Shown one piece after another: positions 24,709 through 37,046 of a stretch of 64,000 bases of DNA; position 1 is the first letter of the stretch; every line of letters begins with the position of its first letter. The notes beneath the pieces are model-generated. The model did no database searches and was not told the origin of the DNA. It saw nothing but the letters and a program-made list of their open reading frames with translations. The DNA lies in contig NC_087385.1 in the NCBI RefSeq assembly GCF_963675165.1, positions 2,046,501-2,110,500 on the forward strand, written 5' to 3'. The stretch comes from Halichondria panicea. Taxonomy: Eukaryota > Porifera > Demospongiae > Suberitida > Halichondriidae. The position numbers were made by a program, and so were the translations under genes.

Positions 24709-26583
24709 ATGGCTCAAAGACGTCTTTTTGGATTACTTCACTCCATGCACTGGTCCCGTGCCAAGAGCATAACTGTGGAGGCCCCTAAAGTGGCCTGGAC
24801 TTGCTGCCATGACTCTAGGGCTGCTCTAGCAGGGAAAAGATGGATGCATTCTTTGTCATCTGTCTGGTACATCATAAAGCGTAACTCATATGCAGTACAG
24901 CGATCATACGCAAAGAAAGGTTATCATTATAATAATGTATCTGACGTGTCTGTTAAACTTTTTTTTTTATTCAGTGATTTATTATTATTTGCACCAGCCC
25001 CTCCCCCTTTTTTATACACCTCTTGCTTCCAAATTTAACCAGTGTCGACGAAGTATGTAAAATTAGAGGTTCACTATAACTATAACTATTTTTATGCAGC
25101 TGCTAAGAGTCAGAAGCGTTTGAATGAGGAAGAGGCTGGAGTAATAGACCTGGGGCGACTAGAATCCTCTATGCAGGCCGCCATTGCTGGCCTCACGAGC
25201 GAGTTCACAAACACTGTTATTGCACGCATTACTCCAGGTATAGTTGGTATATATGCGTATACTGTATGTGTGATTGCTACATATACATGAATGGGCTTTA
25301 TTAGAATGTTATACATAATTATACATGTAGTATATAATGTAATGTAACACTTATACATGTAGCTGAACTTAGCTATAGCTGCGCATGTAATTTATACCCC
25401 TGTAATATTTATTGATCACAGCACGAGTGACTCGATCGTCTCTGTTGTTTGTTTTAGTAAAGAATTTTGTTACTGCATCGTTTTGTTGCTAACGACATCA
25501 CCGTGCAGCCACTCTGGACAGGGTGACTGTGGAGATTGATGGACAGCGTTATCCTTTGAAGGCAGTGGCACAGATCGGCATGCCCAATCCTTCTCTTATC
25601 GTTGTCAACCTCTCCTCGTACCCAGAGGTACATGCTGAAATCCATTTCATTTGTATAATTATATGGTTATATACATAGAGGATGCACTTTCATAATAATA
25701 ATATAGTGTCATAATAATTAACAGCCATCCCTGTAATGTGATGGACTGCACAGTGTTGAGGACTATAGTTTATTTTTATTTTGCCCCCTCAGGCTGTTAA
25801 CGATGCAGTAAATGCCCTGAGGAGCTCTGAACTGAACCTAAACCCCATACCAGAGAAGAATGTTATTAAGGTACCAATTCCAAAGTGAGTTTGCATTACG
25901 ATAATTAATTCCTCACAATCCCGTGAATAACGCGTTACCTCACCAGTCCTGTATATAGTGTGGTGTATAATGGGAGTTTGGAATTGTGTAAATATGCTAG
26001 ATTCCACTAAAACACTTTTCTATTTGTAAACATAGCTCTAGTAGGGGGGGGGGGGGGGGGGAATATTCTGTAACGTACCTGCGTTAAATATTATACTATG
26101 TACTCGTCAGAAGACTGTGCATCAACTTTATTAATCAGTATGCAGTCGAAAATAATGTTGTATGTTGCCCCTTACTTCCCTGGTCATTCTCCCTCCACTC
26201 TCTGGGTGCTAGGATGAGCAAAGAACTTAGAGAGAGACTTGTAAAGGTTGCCAAGGCCAGTGCTGAGAAGACAAAGGTGGGCATCAGGAAGGCAAGACAG
26301 AAGGGAATAACTGATATCAAGATCAAAGATGATGTGTCTAAAGACACAGTACGGAAGCTGGAGAAACATGTAAGGATCTAGTTATACAGTGGAGCACCCG
26401 TTAGATGGTTTTAGGCCTTGAAGCAGAGTTCATAACTGATTACTCTGATGATCATAACCTGATATCATTCATATAATTATAATTACAATTATACTGCAGA
26501 TTCAACAACTGACTGATGACTTCACGGATAAAGTTGATGAGATGCTGAAAGCAAAAAATAATGAATTGACACAGGGGACGTGA
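24709..26583 (+). CDS. MRRF: Mitochondrial ribosome recycling factor
   Basis: Splits post-termination mitoribosomes together with mitochondrial EF-G2. Exons 24709-24919, 25100-25237, 25509-25627, 25793-25884, 26213-26369 and 26500-26583 join in phase to about 266 residues. The N-terminus (MAQRRLFGLLHSMHWSRAKS) is basic and amphipathic, as a mitochondrial presequence should be. The RRF fold is recognised by LESSMQAAIAGLTSEFTNTV, PSLIVVNLSSYPE, the LNPIPEKNVIKVPIPK segment and the long helix SKELRERLVKVAKASAEKTK. Human MRRF matches throughout, including NLNPEVEGTLIRVPIP. Intron 4 contains an 18-G run. Confidence 0.92.
26044..26061 (+). repeat. Poly-G run of 18
   Basis: Uninterrupted G18 in MRRF intron 4. 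Such a run can form G-quadruplex structures and is prone to slippage in copying and sequencing. A similar run of 14 G lies at 31260-31273 in a UBA2 intron. Confidence 0.9.
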
Positions 26584-27353
26584 TTCTACATGTATAACTC
26601 AATCAATAGCATGTTCGTTAATTTTCCACCACAGGTATTACAAAACACATAAAAATTATTTTGTGATTGTCTCTTCAAAATCAATGCAGACTGCAATTTC
26701 TTGCTAATCTTTGCCTTCGTGTTGATCGAGGCTATGTGATTTTGAGCTGTCGTTTTAGTTTCTATATTAATAGACACCACATTTATGGACTGATGATACA
26801 CCTGTACGGAAATGAATAATTAACAGAATCACAATACATTGAGTCAGGAGTGCATGAATTCCTGATTGAGTATATACATGTAGGGGTACATATGTCATAC
26901 AGTCAAACCTCCGAATAAAGGTATACATGCTTATACATTTTTTGAGAGTTTGTTGTGTGTCTATAAAATGATGTTGGCACTCCTAATGCAGTTCGTATTT
27001 GGATAGTCCTTTATTTGACTATTATACATGCACTAGAGTTAAGGTGGGCCGTAATTACTGCTCTATATAGACAAATTCGATACCAAATATACACATATCA
27101 CCAAAATAATCAAATCATGCTCGTATACATGTTGTGTGGTGCCCCCATAATAGTAAGTAGTTACCCTACTCACCCGAGTGTCTCTGGTGGTATAGGTGTA
27201 GCTGTACAGTTTAAGAGGAAGCTCTGTCTCACCCTATCCAGCACACTGCTACGATAGTACCACTCACTTGACCTTACATCAGATAGAGTCGGAGCCATCA
27301 GGCACACACCCTCCTGGAGCTGTGGACGGGATGAATTATTATGGAGATACAGT
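26584..27353. other. Spacer after MRRF
   Basis: No gene supported. A short stretch at 26900 (CAAACCTCCGAATAAAGG) looks like a solo fragment of a mariner-type end, related to the 7675 element. Confidence 0.5.
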
Positions 27354-27541
27354 TTAAAAGGAAGTGGAGCAATCTAGTGCATTTGAGGATATCATATCCA
27401 CAGAGGTGGACAGTCTGATTCTGTCTCCGATCCTAGAGGTATCAGGTAGACCAGAAGTCAGCTCAAGCTGTTGGAACTTCTCAACTAGCTCCCTTTTGTC
27501 AGAAGTCTTGTCAACCGCCGTCGAGTCTTCATCATTCGATT
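27354..27541 (-). CDS. Orphan terminal exon, unidentified
   Basis: Minus-strand frame of 62 codons after a possible acceptor (gatgatcag) ending in TAA at 27354. The product is protein-like and charged: SNDEDSTAVDKTSDKRELVE, KFQQLELTSGLP, then RIGDRIRLSTSVDM. A 67-bp hairpin element has inserted 24 bp beyond the presumed acceptor. No upstream exon was found before RPL30, so this may be a gene fragment. The opposite strand is also open here, so the strand call is weak. Confidence 0.3.
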
Positions 27542-27564
27542 CTGATCATCATTCCGGACATAGT

Positions 27565-27631
27565 TAGTCTCATGAATCAGCCGCCGTTCTTTTGGTGGTT
27601 CCAAAAGAACGGCGGCTGATTCATGAGACTA
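27565..27631. mobile_element. 67-bp pure hairpin element with 9-bp target duplication
   Basis: Perfect inverted repeat with 31-bp arms starting TAGTCTCATGAATCAGCC and a 5-bp loop, flanked on both sides by GGACATAGT (27556-27564 and 27632-27640). It is thus an inserted unit with TAG...CTA ends and no internal sequence. A sister lies at 39755. Confidence 0.88.
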
Positions 27632-27964
27632 GGACATAGTCTATACAGTACCAAGTACGTCACTGTAGATAATGTAGTGCATGCAGTGACGTGCTTGGAA
27701 ATGGCGCATGCGCATTAGATTCCACCCTTATCACCACGTGCTTCTCCGTAAGCAACTAAGAATATTTTTTGAGGTAAGTTTGCTCTGTTGTTACGCACAG
27801 AATGTCTCTATCCTTCTACTATTTAGGCGACTACAAGCATTATAATTTATTATGATAATGTAATTCTGAATTCACCACATCAATATTCCTCGTACACGTG
27901 TCCTCCCCCTCTCCGTCACTGTGTAGTGTGTATAAAGCCGGAGTACAGTTGCTTGAGTACTGAG

Positions 27965-28879
27965 ATGGCACCAGGAGTTTCTAAACAGGTATGATCTTCC
28001 TCATGCACACTGCCCATAGGTGGTCGTATAGAGTGATCGACTCTCGCACCTGAGCTGACAATAATGGGTAACCCTAGCTTGTATGTGTATGTGTGTGTGT
28101 ATGTACGTATAATTATGCATCTATTAAATGTTCATGCTTCTTTTTATAGCACTCTAGCTTTTACTCTAGCTTTATACTTAATACAACAACATTTGTGTGT
28201 ATAACATTTTTATATGTCGTGTATATGTGCATTCTAGAATTCTACTGGAATACAATTTAAAATTCCTCCTCTCTCCCCTCTAGAAAAAGGCCATGGAGAG
28301 CATCAACTCTCGCCTGGCCCTGGTCATGAAGAGTGGTAAATATACTCTTGGATATCGCTCGACAATCAAGAGCCTTCGACTGGGCAAGGCCAAACTGGTC
28401 ATCCTTGCTTCAAACGCCCCTCCCCTCAGGTGCAGCCAGTTGTGATAATGTGGGGATCAATTTTGAGAATGAAATGTCTCTTTGATATTGGTATATCACT
28501 GATTGCGTTGAAAAGGCCAAATAACTATAATATGCGTGGCTCTCTTAATTTAACCATTTTGATTGCTAACCTTTGATACGAGTACACTTGCCACAAATTG
28601 TTAACTTCCTATAAATTAATTAACCTTGAATATTAATACCATCTGAGGATATTGTATTTATGCTCAATAATTATGCTCTCTCTCATCCACTGCAGGAAGA
28701 GCGAGATCGAGTACTATGCTATGCTGGCCAAGACAGGTGTACATTATTACAGTGGTGACAATGTGTCACTGGGAACAGCTTGTGGCAAGTATTTCCGTGT
28801 GAGCACCCTCTCAATCATTGATCCCGGGGACTCCGACATCATACGCACGGTACCGGCTGATTCAGGCAAAAAAGAATGA
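27965..28879 (+). CDS. RPL30: 60S ribosomal protein L30 (eL30)
   Basis: Cytosolic large-subunit protein. Exons 27965-27988, 28284-28429 and 28696-28879 join in phase to 117 residues (human 115). Recognised by [53 protein letters not shown] and [19 protein letters not shown], nearly identical to animal eL30. The first exon codes only eight residues (MAPGVSKQ), a common ribosomal-protein layout that leaves room for regulation in intron 1. Confidence 0.96.
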
Positions 28880-29228
28880 ACTGGTTGAATTCTGTCAGAC
28901 TGGCTATTGTTGTAATGTCTGATGATTTCGTTGTAAATTTTGTAATGTGCAAATTTTATTGTGAAGCAAGCAAGCAGGATATATGTGAAACGTGCATAAA
29001 ATTATAGAATTGCCTTCTTCATGTCATGCATAATAACGTTTTGAGTTACAGTAGATGCATACTGAGAGGATATCAGAGGTAGACAATACTATTATCTGGT
29101 CTGGCTACTAAGGATGAGGCTATACGCTCATGGCAACAAAGGTAGATTAAAAGATGTTTACGACCCTTGAACCACAGTGATAAATGTAAGGGATTCAGGA
29201 GGGAGGGACAAACATGTCATGTGTGAGT
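28880..29228. other. Convergent spacer between RPL30 and UBA2
   Basis: 349 bp of 3' flank for two genes that point at each other; nothing else seen. Confidence 0.6.
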
Positions 29229-32200
29229 TTATATCTCAATGGAGTTCGAGTCTTTTCTTGCTTTCTTTGTAGCCTGCTGTTCACTGTCAGTGGAAGCCTT
29301 TCTTTTTCTACTACTTATGGGCATGGGAGCACCTGTATCACCTGTATATAAGGATGAACAAACACTATTAAACAAGATGCTCATGCAGTAGAGCATTCAA
29401 CCCGTGCGTTGCATTAATGGACACAATAACTTTTTACTGTAATGACCTTAGCATTGATGGTGAATCTATATAAAGCAACAACTCGATTATTTTTTGTCGC
29501 CTTCAAAAATCGCATATAACTATAAGCAGCCTATTATTTTTTACCCACTGTCTCAGTATAGCAGTTTATAAAGCAGTTTATAAGTGTCTAGTTTGTTCAA
29601 ACAGCTCATTATTTTTTGTGTTCACACACATCAATCACTCTACCCCTGCCGCACACGAACGGGGTAAAAAGTGGGTAAAAATAATCTACAGTGTATAATT
29701 ATATGTACATGTATAGAACGACACAACAATGATTGTACCGTAGTGCTACATGCGAACATAAATTGTCCAATTTTAGTTATCACCGTCCACTTAACTTATT
29801 TCCTCGATTAAAGGCATGCATGAGATTGTACAGCGCCTACTAAAACGATTACTTTTGCTACAAAAATATGCGAAATGATAGCCGTTTGAAGTTACAATCA
29901 CGCATAAATTTATAGCTCTAACAGTAGACTGTAGTGCTAGCACTCACCTTCAACATCATCTTCATTCACTTGCTCAAATTCCTTTTCATCTTCTAGCGGA
30001 GTATCACTGAAAAACAAAAAAACAAATCCTTTTTATACAACTGCTGACAATGTATAAGTAAAGACAGGAGAGGCACTTACGTGTGGACAATAGTGATTAC
30101 TAGTGTCATGTTCTGTAGGAAGTCGTCCACCTTCAGTCGAGTCCCATTACTCACTCCAAACTCACTCACGCACTTGGGCAAATTATCTGCATGAATATCG
30201 TGCGGTGGTGACAATATACACAGCTTTGATAATAGCTACAAAACACGTACTTACCATCTGTTTCTCCTTCTTCACTAGATAAGAGGATAGTGCCTGCAGG
30301 ATAAACAACCGTGACTGTACACTGTTAACGGTGCTGTCTAAATGTACCTTTCCCGTCATCGATCTCCACATCAGGAGCCACCATTCCAAAGTGCTTCTTC
30401 ATTATCTGTGATGGACAAAGAAAGCTAGTGGCCAGCACAGACAAAGATTATTTTTACCACACCTTGTCTTGCAGACTGGCCACTGTTACAGAGTTACAGT
30501 TAAACTTCACTGTTGCCTGCAGTGAAAGTAAATACCGTAAAAACAGTCTTATTGCGGTCACCCTATAACTTAAGCAGGTCACCCTCTATATTACATGTCA
30601 TGTAGGTAAATATACACGCTATGTCAACCAGCAGGCCTCTTTATTACAGCAACTGGTGAGCGCTCCAAAAGTAAAGTAACAATCAAGGACATACATGCAA
30701 TTTGTACGTAGTGACTAAGATTTCGTACCTCTGGTTTAGGTGAACAGACGTAGCACTTTGGATTCGGGGGGTTAGGTGTGCAAGCCACCAGCAGTTTCTT
30801 GTAGGGGTTAGGGTATTTGGGGAGGTAGGTCTGCAGGGAAGATGAGAGCTAGGTCTACTGACTTTAGTCTAGCCAGGCCAGTCATCGACAGTATCTTTAT
30901 TGCTGTACGTGCCAGTAAGACACAACTAGTGCGTAACACGTGCAATGCACTCACAATAATATTATACTTCTCTCTGCATTTATTATCGTTGACTGGTGAG
31001 GGGCCTCTAATCAACAATTTAAGGATTGGGCTCAAGTATCTAAATGGGAGATTCTACAGTACATCATTTAACAATATAACAGGCCATAATTTTTTGGGTA
31101 CATAAAACTGATGCACTTACGGTCTTGCATTTGTGGGACTCTCCAGCGAGCACCTTAAGAGCCTCCATTACTATGATCCCAGCAATGACCGCGTTCGTTG
31201 TCGCAATCGCTGGAATTATGTTCCCTGCCATAGCTGCATGGTGTGTGTGTGTGTGGGTAGGGGGGGGGGGGGGTACGTACACAGTGGAATGTCCGATAAA
31301 AAGATACTCTGAATGATAAGATACTCTGTAATAAACAAGGTGCAGTACTTCCATCCCCAATTCCTATACACAGCTAGTGTACAAAACCACTGAATCAACG
31401 GTGTTTTTATTTAATCAAGAAAATTTACCAACTTACATTTCACATCAAATCGGCTCTTCTGTTGTATGCTGTATGCGTACGATCTCAAGTTGGCAGCTGC
31501 CACTACAAAGTCCAATCTGCTCTTGTCGTCCTAATAATTGAAGGATTTACATTAAACACTGCATGCATTCATTGGTCTGACAGCAACGTGTGACCATGAG
31601 TAAAGAGGGCCAAGTGTTTGAGAGAGCTGATTAAGACTTCACCTTATCCCAAACCAGTTCTCCATTCGCAGTGAACTCTTTCTTTAGCTCCACCACACTA
31701 CACAATGGCAGTCACTCATTTCAACGCTCCTACATACATATGGATTATTACCAGTCTTGGAATACTTGTGCACACTCGGAAATAGACCACACCCTTTGAT
31801 CGGCCAGGCCTCCAGTGGAGCCTTCTACAAGAACATAGAGAAACCAAAGATTCATGATGAATGGCATAATTATACTAGACACACACTATGTGATACAACA
31901 ATCTCGATTATGCTCTATTTAGCATTTGTTGAGGATCTTCAACTCACCACTTGTGTTTTTCCCGGGTAAATTTCCCAGCTCCAGAGGTGTGGGTGGCTTC
32001 CTTGTCTGCCAAAGCTTCTCCATACTCAACAAGTACTCAATGTCACTCTTAAACAGCTGAGGAAAATAAGCAAATGGTTTCATCAATCATAATTTTGATC
32101 CATACACATTTGATCATTAATTCAAAGCATAAAGTTATACGGCCATTTTTCACTCTTACCTTATGAAACAGTTTCTTTGAATTATAGTCATTATTCTCTG

Positions 32201-33774
32201 CCCATTGACGTGTGGAAATACGCTGCACATGTGAGTCATCTTCCCCAGACTCCATCCCCTCCTCTTTCTCTGTCTCAGGTGATACATCATTGTCGGTGTC
32301 TGGTTCCCCAAAGAGTTGATTGAAGAGGTGCTTGGCCCACACGATACAGTGGATGGGCTCAGAGGGGGTGTTCCTAATAGTGCAGCCAGGATAGGTCTTG
32401 GCAGCTGGCTTGGGCTGGCACTCATAACACTCACTCACACCCTGGGTAGAGTCGGCACACTTGCTTATTATGGTCGCCTTATAAGCACAGTTTACCCCAC
32501 CCTCTACAATACATGCAAGTTAATGGCTTCCCCAAAAATTAGTGTGTGCATGTTTTAACCGTGCATGTTTTAACCGGTGTTACTACAGGGGTGCCCAAGG
32601 GTGAATGCTATAAATCCTACCAGGAGTTCATCCTACATGTAAAGGTTTCAACATACACAGTATGCAGGCAATGGTTCTGGGTAAAAATTACTTCTGACTG
32701 CCAATTTGCTTTTCAAAAGATGGCTATAAGTTTATAGCAGTAATTGGGTGTAAGTGATTCTCTCCCTAGATTTATAATTATAATAGGTTAAGCCAAATGG
32801 TCGACATGCCACTGACTTTCCGTATGACGGTGACCTGGCCGAGGTAGCCGGCAGACCCACTCTCTATCAGTGTCACCCCAGCAGCCAGGCACAGTCTGTT
32901 CACATGGTTACGGGCAGCTGAGGGGAAGAGGAAAATTGTATGTCGTGATAGTGTTTGAGGTAGCTTCCAAGCATGCATAATATGATAGGTCTAAGGGTAT
33001 AATTTGTATCCTCACCTTGTTGACAAACTCATTAATTATTGATGAACTAAAAATGTTCATTACACACTCAGTGTGTGTAAGCCAATAATTTTATCGGTAG
33101 AATTCATCATACACACGTATCAACCCCGATCAAATACATCTGGTACTAATAGTCTATGACCCTCTAAGAAGTATAATTATGCTGAACTGACCTTTGTTGT
33201 CTAGAGCATTCATTACGAGAGAGAACTGCTTGAAGAAATTCACATTATATTCAGAACTGGGAAAAATCAACAAATAAAAGGGCTGAGTATAAAAATTGAT
33301 ATTCACTTACTTTAAGACTGAGTCGTGGTACGCTGTTATAGTGGCGTTAGGGTTAAATAACTGAGCCGTTTCCTTGGCAACTTCAACCTTAGGACGTCCA
33401 ACATGTTTCTTCTGAAACAGAAACTGTCTGTTTAGATTGCTCACATCAATGGTGTCCAAGTCAATCTGGGTGATAATTTGGAGTGGCGAATAAAAGCCTC
33501 TAAGAATATGTCACGTTATTAAATTGATGAAATCACTGAAAGTAGTGTGGAATAGGAATAGGAGAGGATTAGTGTGGAATAGGACCAGTAAACACAGTAC
33601 TCTAAGCCATTGCCTGCATTTATACTGGCACATGGCGTGACATACTGCTGAGATGTTCTGAAATCCAGTCAGCACTAGGTTCTTGAGCAGCTCACATCCT
33701 ATCCCTCCTGTTCCAACCACCATCACGTGTGAACCCTGTACCGTATTGGACTGGGTCTCTTGTAGAAAAGCCAT
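29229..33774 (-). CDS. UBA2: SUMO-activating enzyme subunit 2
   Basis: Catalytic half of the SUMO E1 with SAE1. Seventeen exons join in phase (568 codons): 33774-33646, 33465-33311, 33256-33192, 32917-32817, 32441-32160, 32056-31948, 31824-31752, 31697-31643, 31530-31437, 31233-31121, 30830-30729, 30516-30463, 30405-30348, 30293-30255, 30186-30081, 30006-29948, 29341-29229. Visible in order: nucleotide loop [50 protein letters not shown], zinc pair ECYEC, active-site cysteine in [32 protein letters not shown], second zinc pair KCYVC, ubiquitin-like domain with [10 protein letters not shown], and a basic C-terminal nuclear signal (RKRKAS, KKARK). Shorter than human (640), mostly in the acidic tail. 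No break seen. Confidence 0.97.
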
Positions 33775-33910
33775 AGCTAGCTATTAAATAGAGCTTGGCT
33801 ATAAAATAATTTTCCTCATGGAGCTCACCACATTAGGGGGAAATCCCTTGGGTAATTGTGGGTGTGTCCCTTGTGAAATCTTCTAACTGCCTTTTTTGAT
33901 AGTGAAGATA

Positions 33911-34469
33911 ATTATGCCTCGGTGCGCATGCGCAAGCAAGGTATACGGTAGTGTGTTTGTGTGTCTGTGTGTGTGTCTGTGTGTGTGTCTGTGTAGACTG
34001 CTACAGCTGCTCAAGGATGAATCAAGTACAAGTAAGAGTTTCTATAGGCTTCTAGTCATGTTTACTTGGATTTTAATTCGTGGATTTGCAAAATAATGCT
34101 TCGTTCTCGAGTTATGCCTAGTTTTGCTTACTTGGAATGCCATTGCAGCCTTTTCAGTAGAGCACGTAGCCAAACTTGCTTACCGAGTGTTGCTACTCTA
34201 CTTAGTAGTTAGCTCTGCACTAGAACGCTAGCTATTGGTAGCTGCAAGAGTGACAAGAGAGCTTCAAGGCTCTGCTAATGCCATTAATTTTAGACTTTAA
34301 CTTTTGGCATCGATCGTTTTTAACAACAATCATGGTCGGTCATTGCCCACTCTGTGAGTTTTTGCATGCAGCAAAATTAAATTGTTTTATCATGATTGTG
34401 TATAAAAGCTTTATGTTATGTAGCTTTGGCATCTCCACCGAGGCATCAGCACCTGTGGTGCTTTCATTA
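33911..34469 (+). mobile_element. Non-autonomous element with subterminal inverted repeats and a 3' hairpin (Helentron-like)
   Basis: Fullest copy of a family also seen at 4551, 45143 and 50417. The head TGCCTCGGTG and a tail CACCGAGGCA are exact inverse complements; the tail is followed by a hairpin AGCACC-TGT-GGTGCT and TTCATTA. The head also contains a GCGCATGCGC palindrome and, in this copy, a GTGT tract. Inverted repeats set unequal distances from the two ends plus a terminal hairpin are known for Helitron2/Helentron derivatives; the class is inference, the structure is seen. It lies just upstream of UBA2. Confidence 0.65.
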
Positions 34470-34805
34470 GTTCATTAGGAACTCTTGTTATTATCTATAA
34501 GTGCCTGAAGTTTAATCTTGAATGGATGAAGACCAAATGGAAGACAGGTAACTTGCCCTTTGCATAGATCTATACTGCATGTTGTTCGATATCCTTTGCA
34601 AACTGCATTCTAGTTTGCAATATCAAACTGGTTTAAAACGTAAATGAATTAAAAAACCACAGATGTAAGATAATTATGACAGATTTATTATAACATACAA
34701 TTATAGCATACATGTATATATTTATCAGTTCTCGAAATAAAAAAAATGCAGGAAAAATTATATGGTATGCATCCTCAACAGAAAATTAATATGCTATAAT
34801 ATTAT

Positions 34806-35893
34806 TAGCCTCGATCCCAGGCCGAGTTTTCGCTTTTATAACGGTTAGGCGAACAACTGGGCCTGGTACTAGTTGTCTGCGCATGCGTCAAATTTTCATT
34901 GTATATTTGTGGTCGGCAAAAATATTTAATAAATCAATAATCGAAATTTGTACACAGAAAATGCACAGAGTGAGTACACAAAAGATGCACATAGGGAGCT
35001 GCTTCACAAAGGCCTGGGGAGTTGCCAGTTGTGCTGCAGCACAATTACAGTGACCCAGGGCAACTTCAGGATGATTGAATGCCTTCAAATTACGTTTCAA
35101 AAAGATTTAGCAGGCTGCTGGACTTCTCTGATTCTAGGCCCCAACTCGTAACTCATTGCTTGAGAAAACGTAGATTCTCTTGATGTCTCTGAGCTACCCA
35201 GCAACGCTCGAATGAGCAGGTCATACTCCAGTCCTGTGTCTGTGAGTATAGGACAATATTAAAAGAAACCAAAGACGGTTAAACCCTTACCTCAAACTGT
35301 CCAGTCTCGTCCGTTAGTATAGCCAAGAGGAGCACTGTTGGGATAGCTGGATATTAGCCATTGCTCCTGTACAGAGAAGTAGACATTTTAAATACGTGTA
35401 GATCTATACATATTAAATTTCTCGGTTATAGTGTCATTGTCGACGAGCTGATGATGGCAGCACCAAGTTCTCTAGCTCACACTCTTCACTTGATCCACCA
35501 TATTAATGATGAAACTATAGTCTACCTACATTCTTGCCAAACATGAACAAGACTTGATAGCATAGCCGGCCACAGGGCCCACACAAAAATATCTGACCTT
35601 AACAAGCTTGACAAAGCTTTATACCTCTTCCCTTGTTGTTCAGTCTTCAGAATAAGCTTCAGAGAAGAGAGAAGCTTCAGCTAAGAGCCATTCCAATCGA
35701 TTCCAATAATGATAAAACGGGAACTGACTTCTAGTACACGATAGTACACGAATATAAATGTCACGAAAGTGAACGAGAATATCCATTCGTCAGAATCTGA
35801 CGAACGACTGACACATGCGCAGACAACTAGTACCAGGCCCAGTTGTTCGCCTAACCGTTATAAAAGCGAAAACTCGGCCTGGGATCGAGGCTA
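34806..35893. mobile_element. 1,088-bp element with TAGCCTCG ends and 9-bp duplication
   Basis: Terminal inverted repeats of about 85 bp start TAGCCTCGATCCCAGGCCGA. TAATATTAT flanks both sides (34797-34805 and 35894-35902). Inside, on the minus strand, are two exon-like frames around an apparent intron (donor near 35292, acceptor near 35238), the first reading ISSYPTVLLLAILTDETGQ; they might be a captured gene fragment. No transposase. The ends belong to the TAG...CTA group seen elsewhere here. Confidence 0.85.
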
Positions 35894-37046
35894 TAATATT
35901 ATGCGACTTATAATATAGTAATGCGCATGTGCAAAGCTGTGATTACTCTAGCATTGAGATGACCCATGCAGCCGATCTGAGAAGCTGTTACTAGTAATTA
36001 GCATAATAATATTATGTTTTAAGTTGTAGTTACTTAGCTACGGCCGGCTCATGCAACTATAGCCTACAGCATAATTATATAGTGTGTGTATATATAGTCT
36101 GAGTCTTCATGAGTTATTATGTAGCAAAGTAGCTACTATGCATGCAGCTACTTTGTGGCTGGTATAATTGTATACATGTATGGATTCATGCCTCAATATC
36201 ACTGCATGCATGGCAGGCCAGAATGTATCTACATTTACATTTAGTAAGCTACACCAGTATAGTACAGTACGCGGCTAAAGAGTAAAGTGAGCCAGTGCAT
36301 GTTAACACTTTTCCTTTAAATGATCAATATAATTCTAAACCTCAGCGGGGAGCAGCATGCAGATGAGCTGCAATTGGCTGCACCGGTGATGACGACTGTT
36401 CCTTGCTGAAGTTGCCATGCAAGAAAGACTTCTGGTGCATGCATATATATAGTATTATTATATTTTCATGTACGATCAAAGAGGTGAGTACAGTTAATTA
36501 GCGTCCTTCTGAATCTCTGCATGATGGTGGTCTTCCAAAAAGTTTCGAATACATTGTTGAGAGTCCCAATAATCATACTGTAAATGACTGGCATGATGTC
36601 AGTGAAAATACTCATGTACCTTGATACAAATGCATTCGCTACGCAAATTTCCAAGGAATACCATGCATATCTTAGTTTATGCTAGCTATAGGTGGGAAAT
36701 AGCCACAGCTAAAAAAACGACCCTACCTCGAATATAACGACTAATATTTTGCGGTTCTGTCTCGAGGATAATGGACCTAGATTCTGTCTCAAGGATATAA
36801 TGGATCATTATGCTCTCTATTTAAGTGTAATCCAATTTTATCTGCCAAACCACACCCAAAAGGTCATATCCGGCCGTAATAAATGACATTAAGAATCTAG
36901 TTTGGGGCAGCCAGTATACGGAATATCGAGTGGCCGCATTTCAAGGTGAGTTTTGTAGTAGCTAGCAATCCGTGCCAAACCAAATGGCCGGTATATCGAC
37001 ATAAATACGCACAATATTTAATTTTACAAATGCTAAGAAACAAGCA
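35894..37046. other. Spacer rich in short palindromes
   Basis: AT-rich with small hairpins (for example around 36124-36155) and no supported gene. Confidence 0.45.

Noticed and set aside
32316-32558. Plus-strand ORF opposite UBA2 exon 5
   Set aside because: Antisense shadow of the conserved active-site exon of UBA2.
33950-33995. GTGTCTGTGT tract as a possible regulatory microsatellite
   Set aside because: It lies inside the Helentron-like repeat and is absent from the 45143 copy, so it is an expansion within that element.
36466-36654. Minus-strand 62-codon ORF near a motif resembling the crystallin gene's CCAAAAAG stretch
   Set aside because: The match is too short and the rest does not align; chance in AT-rich DNA.
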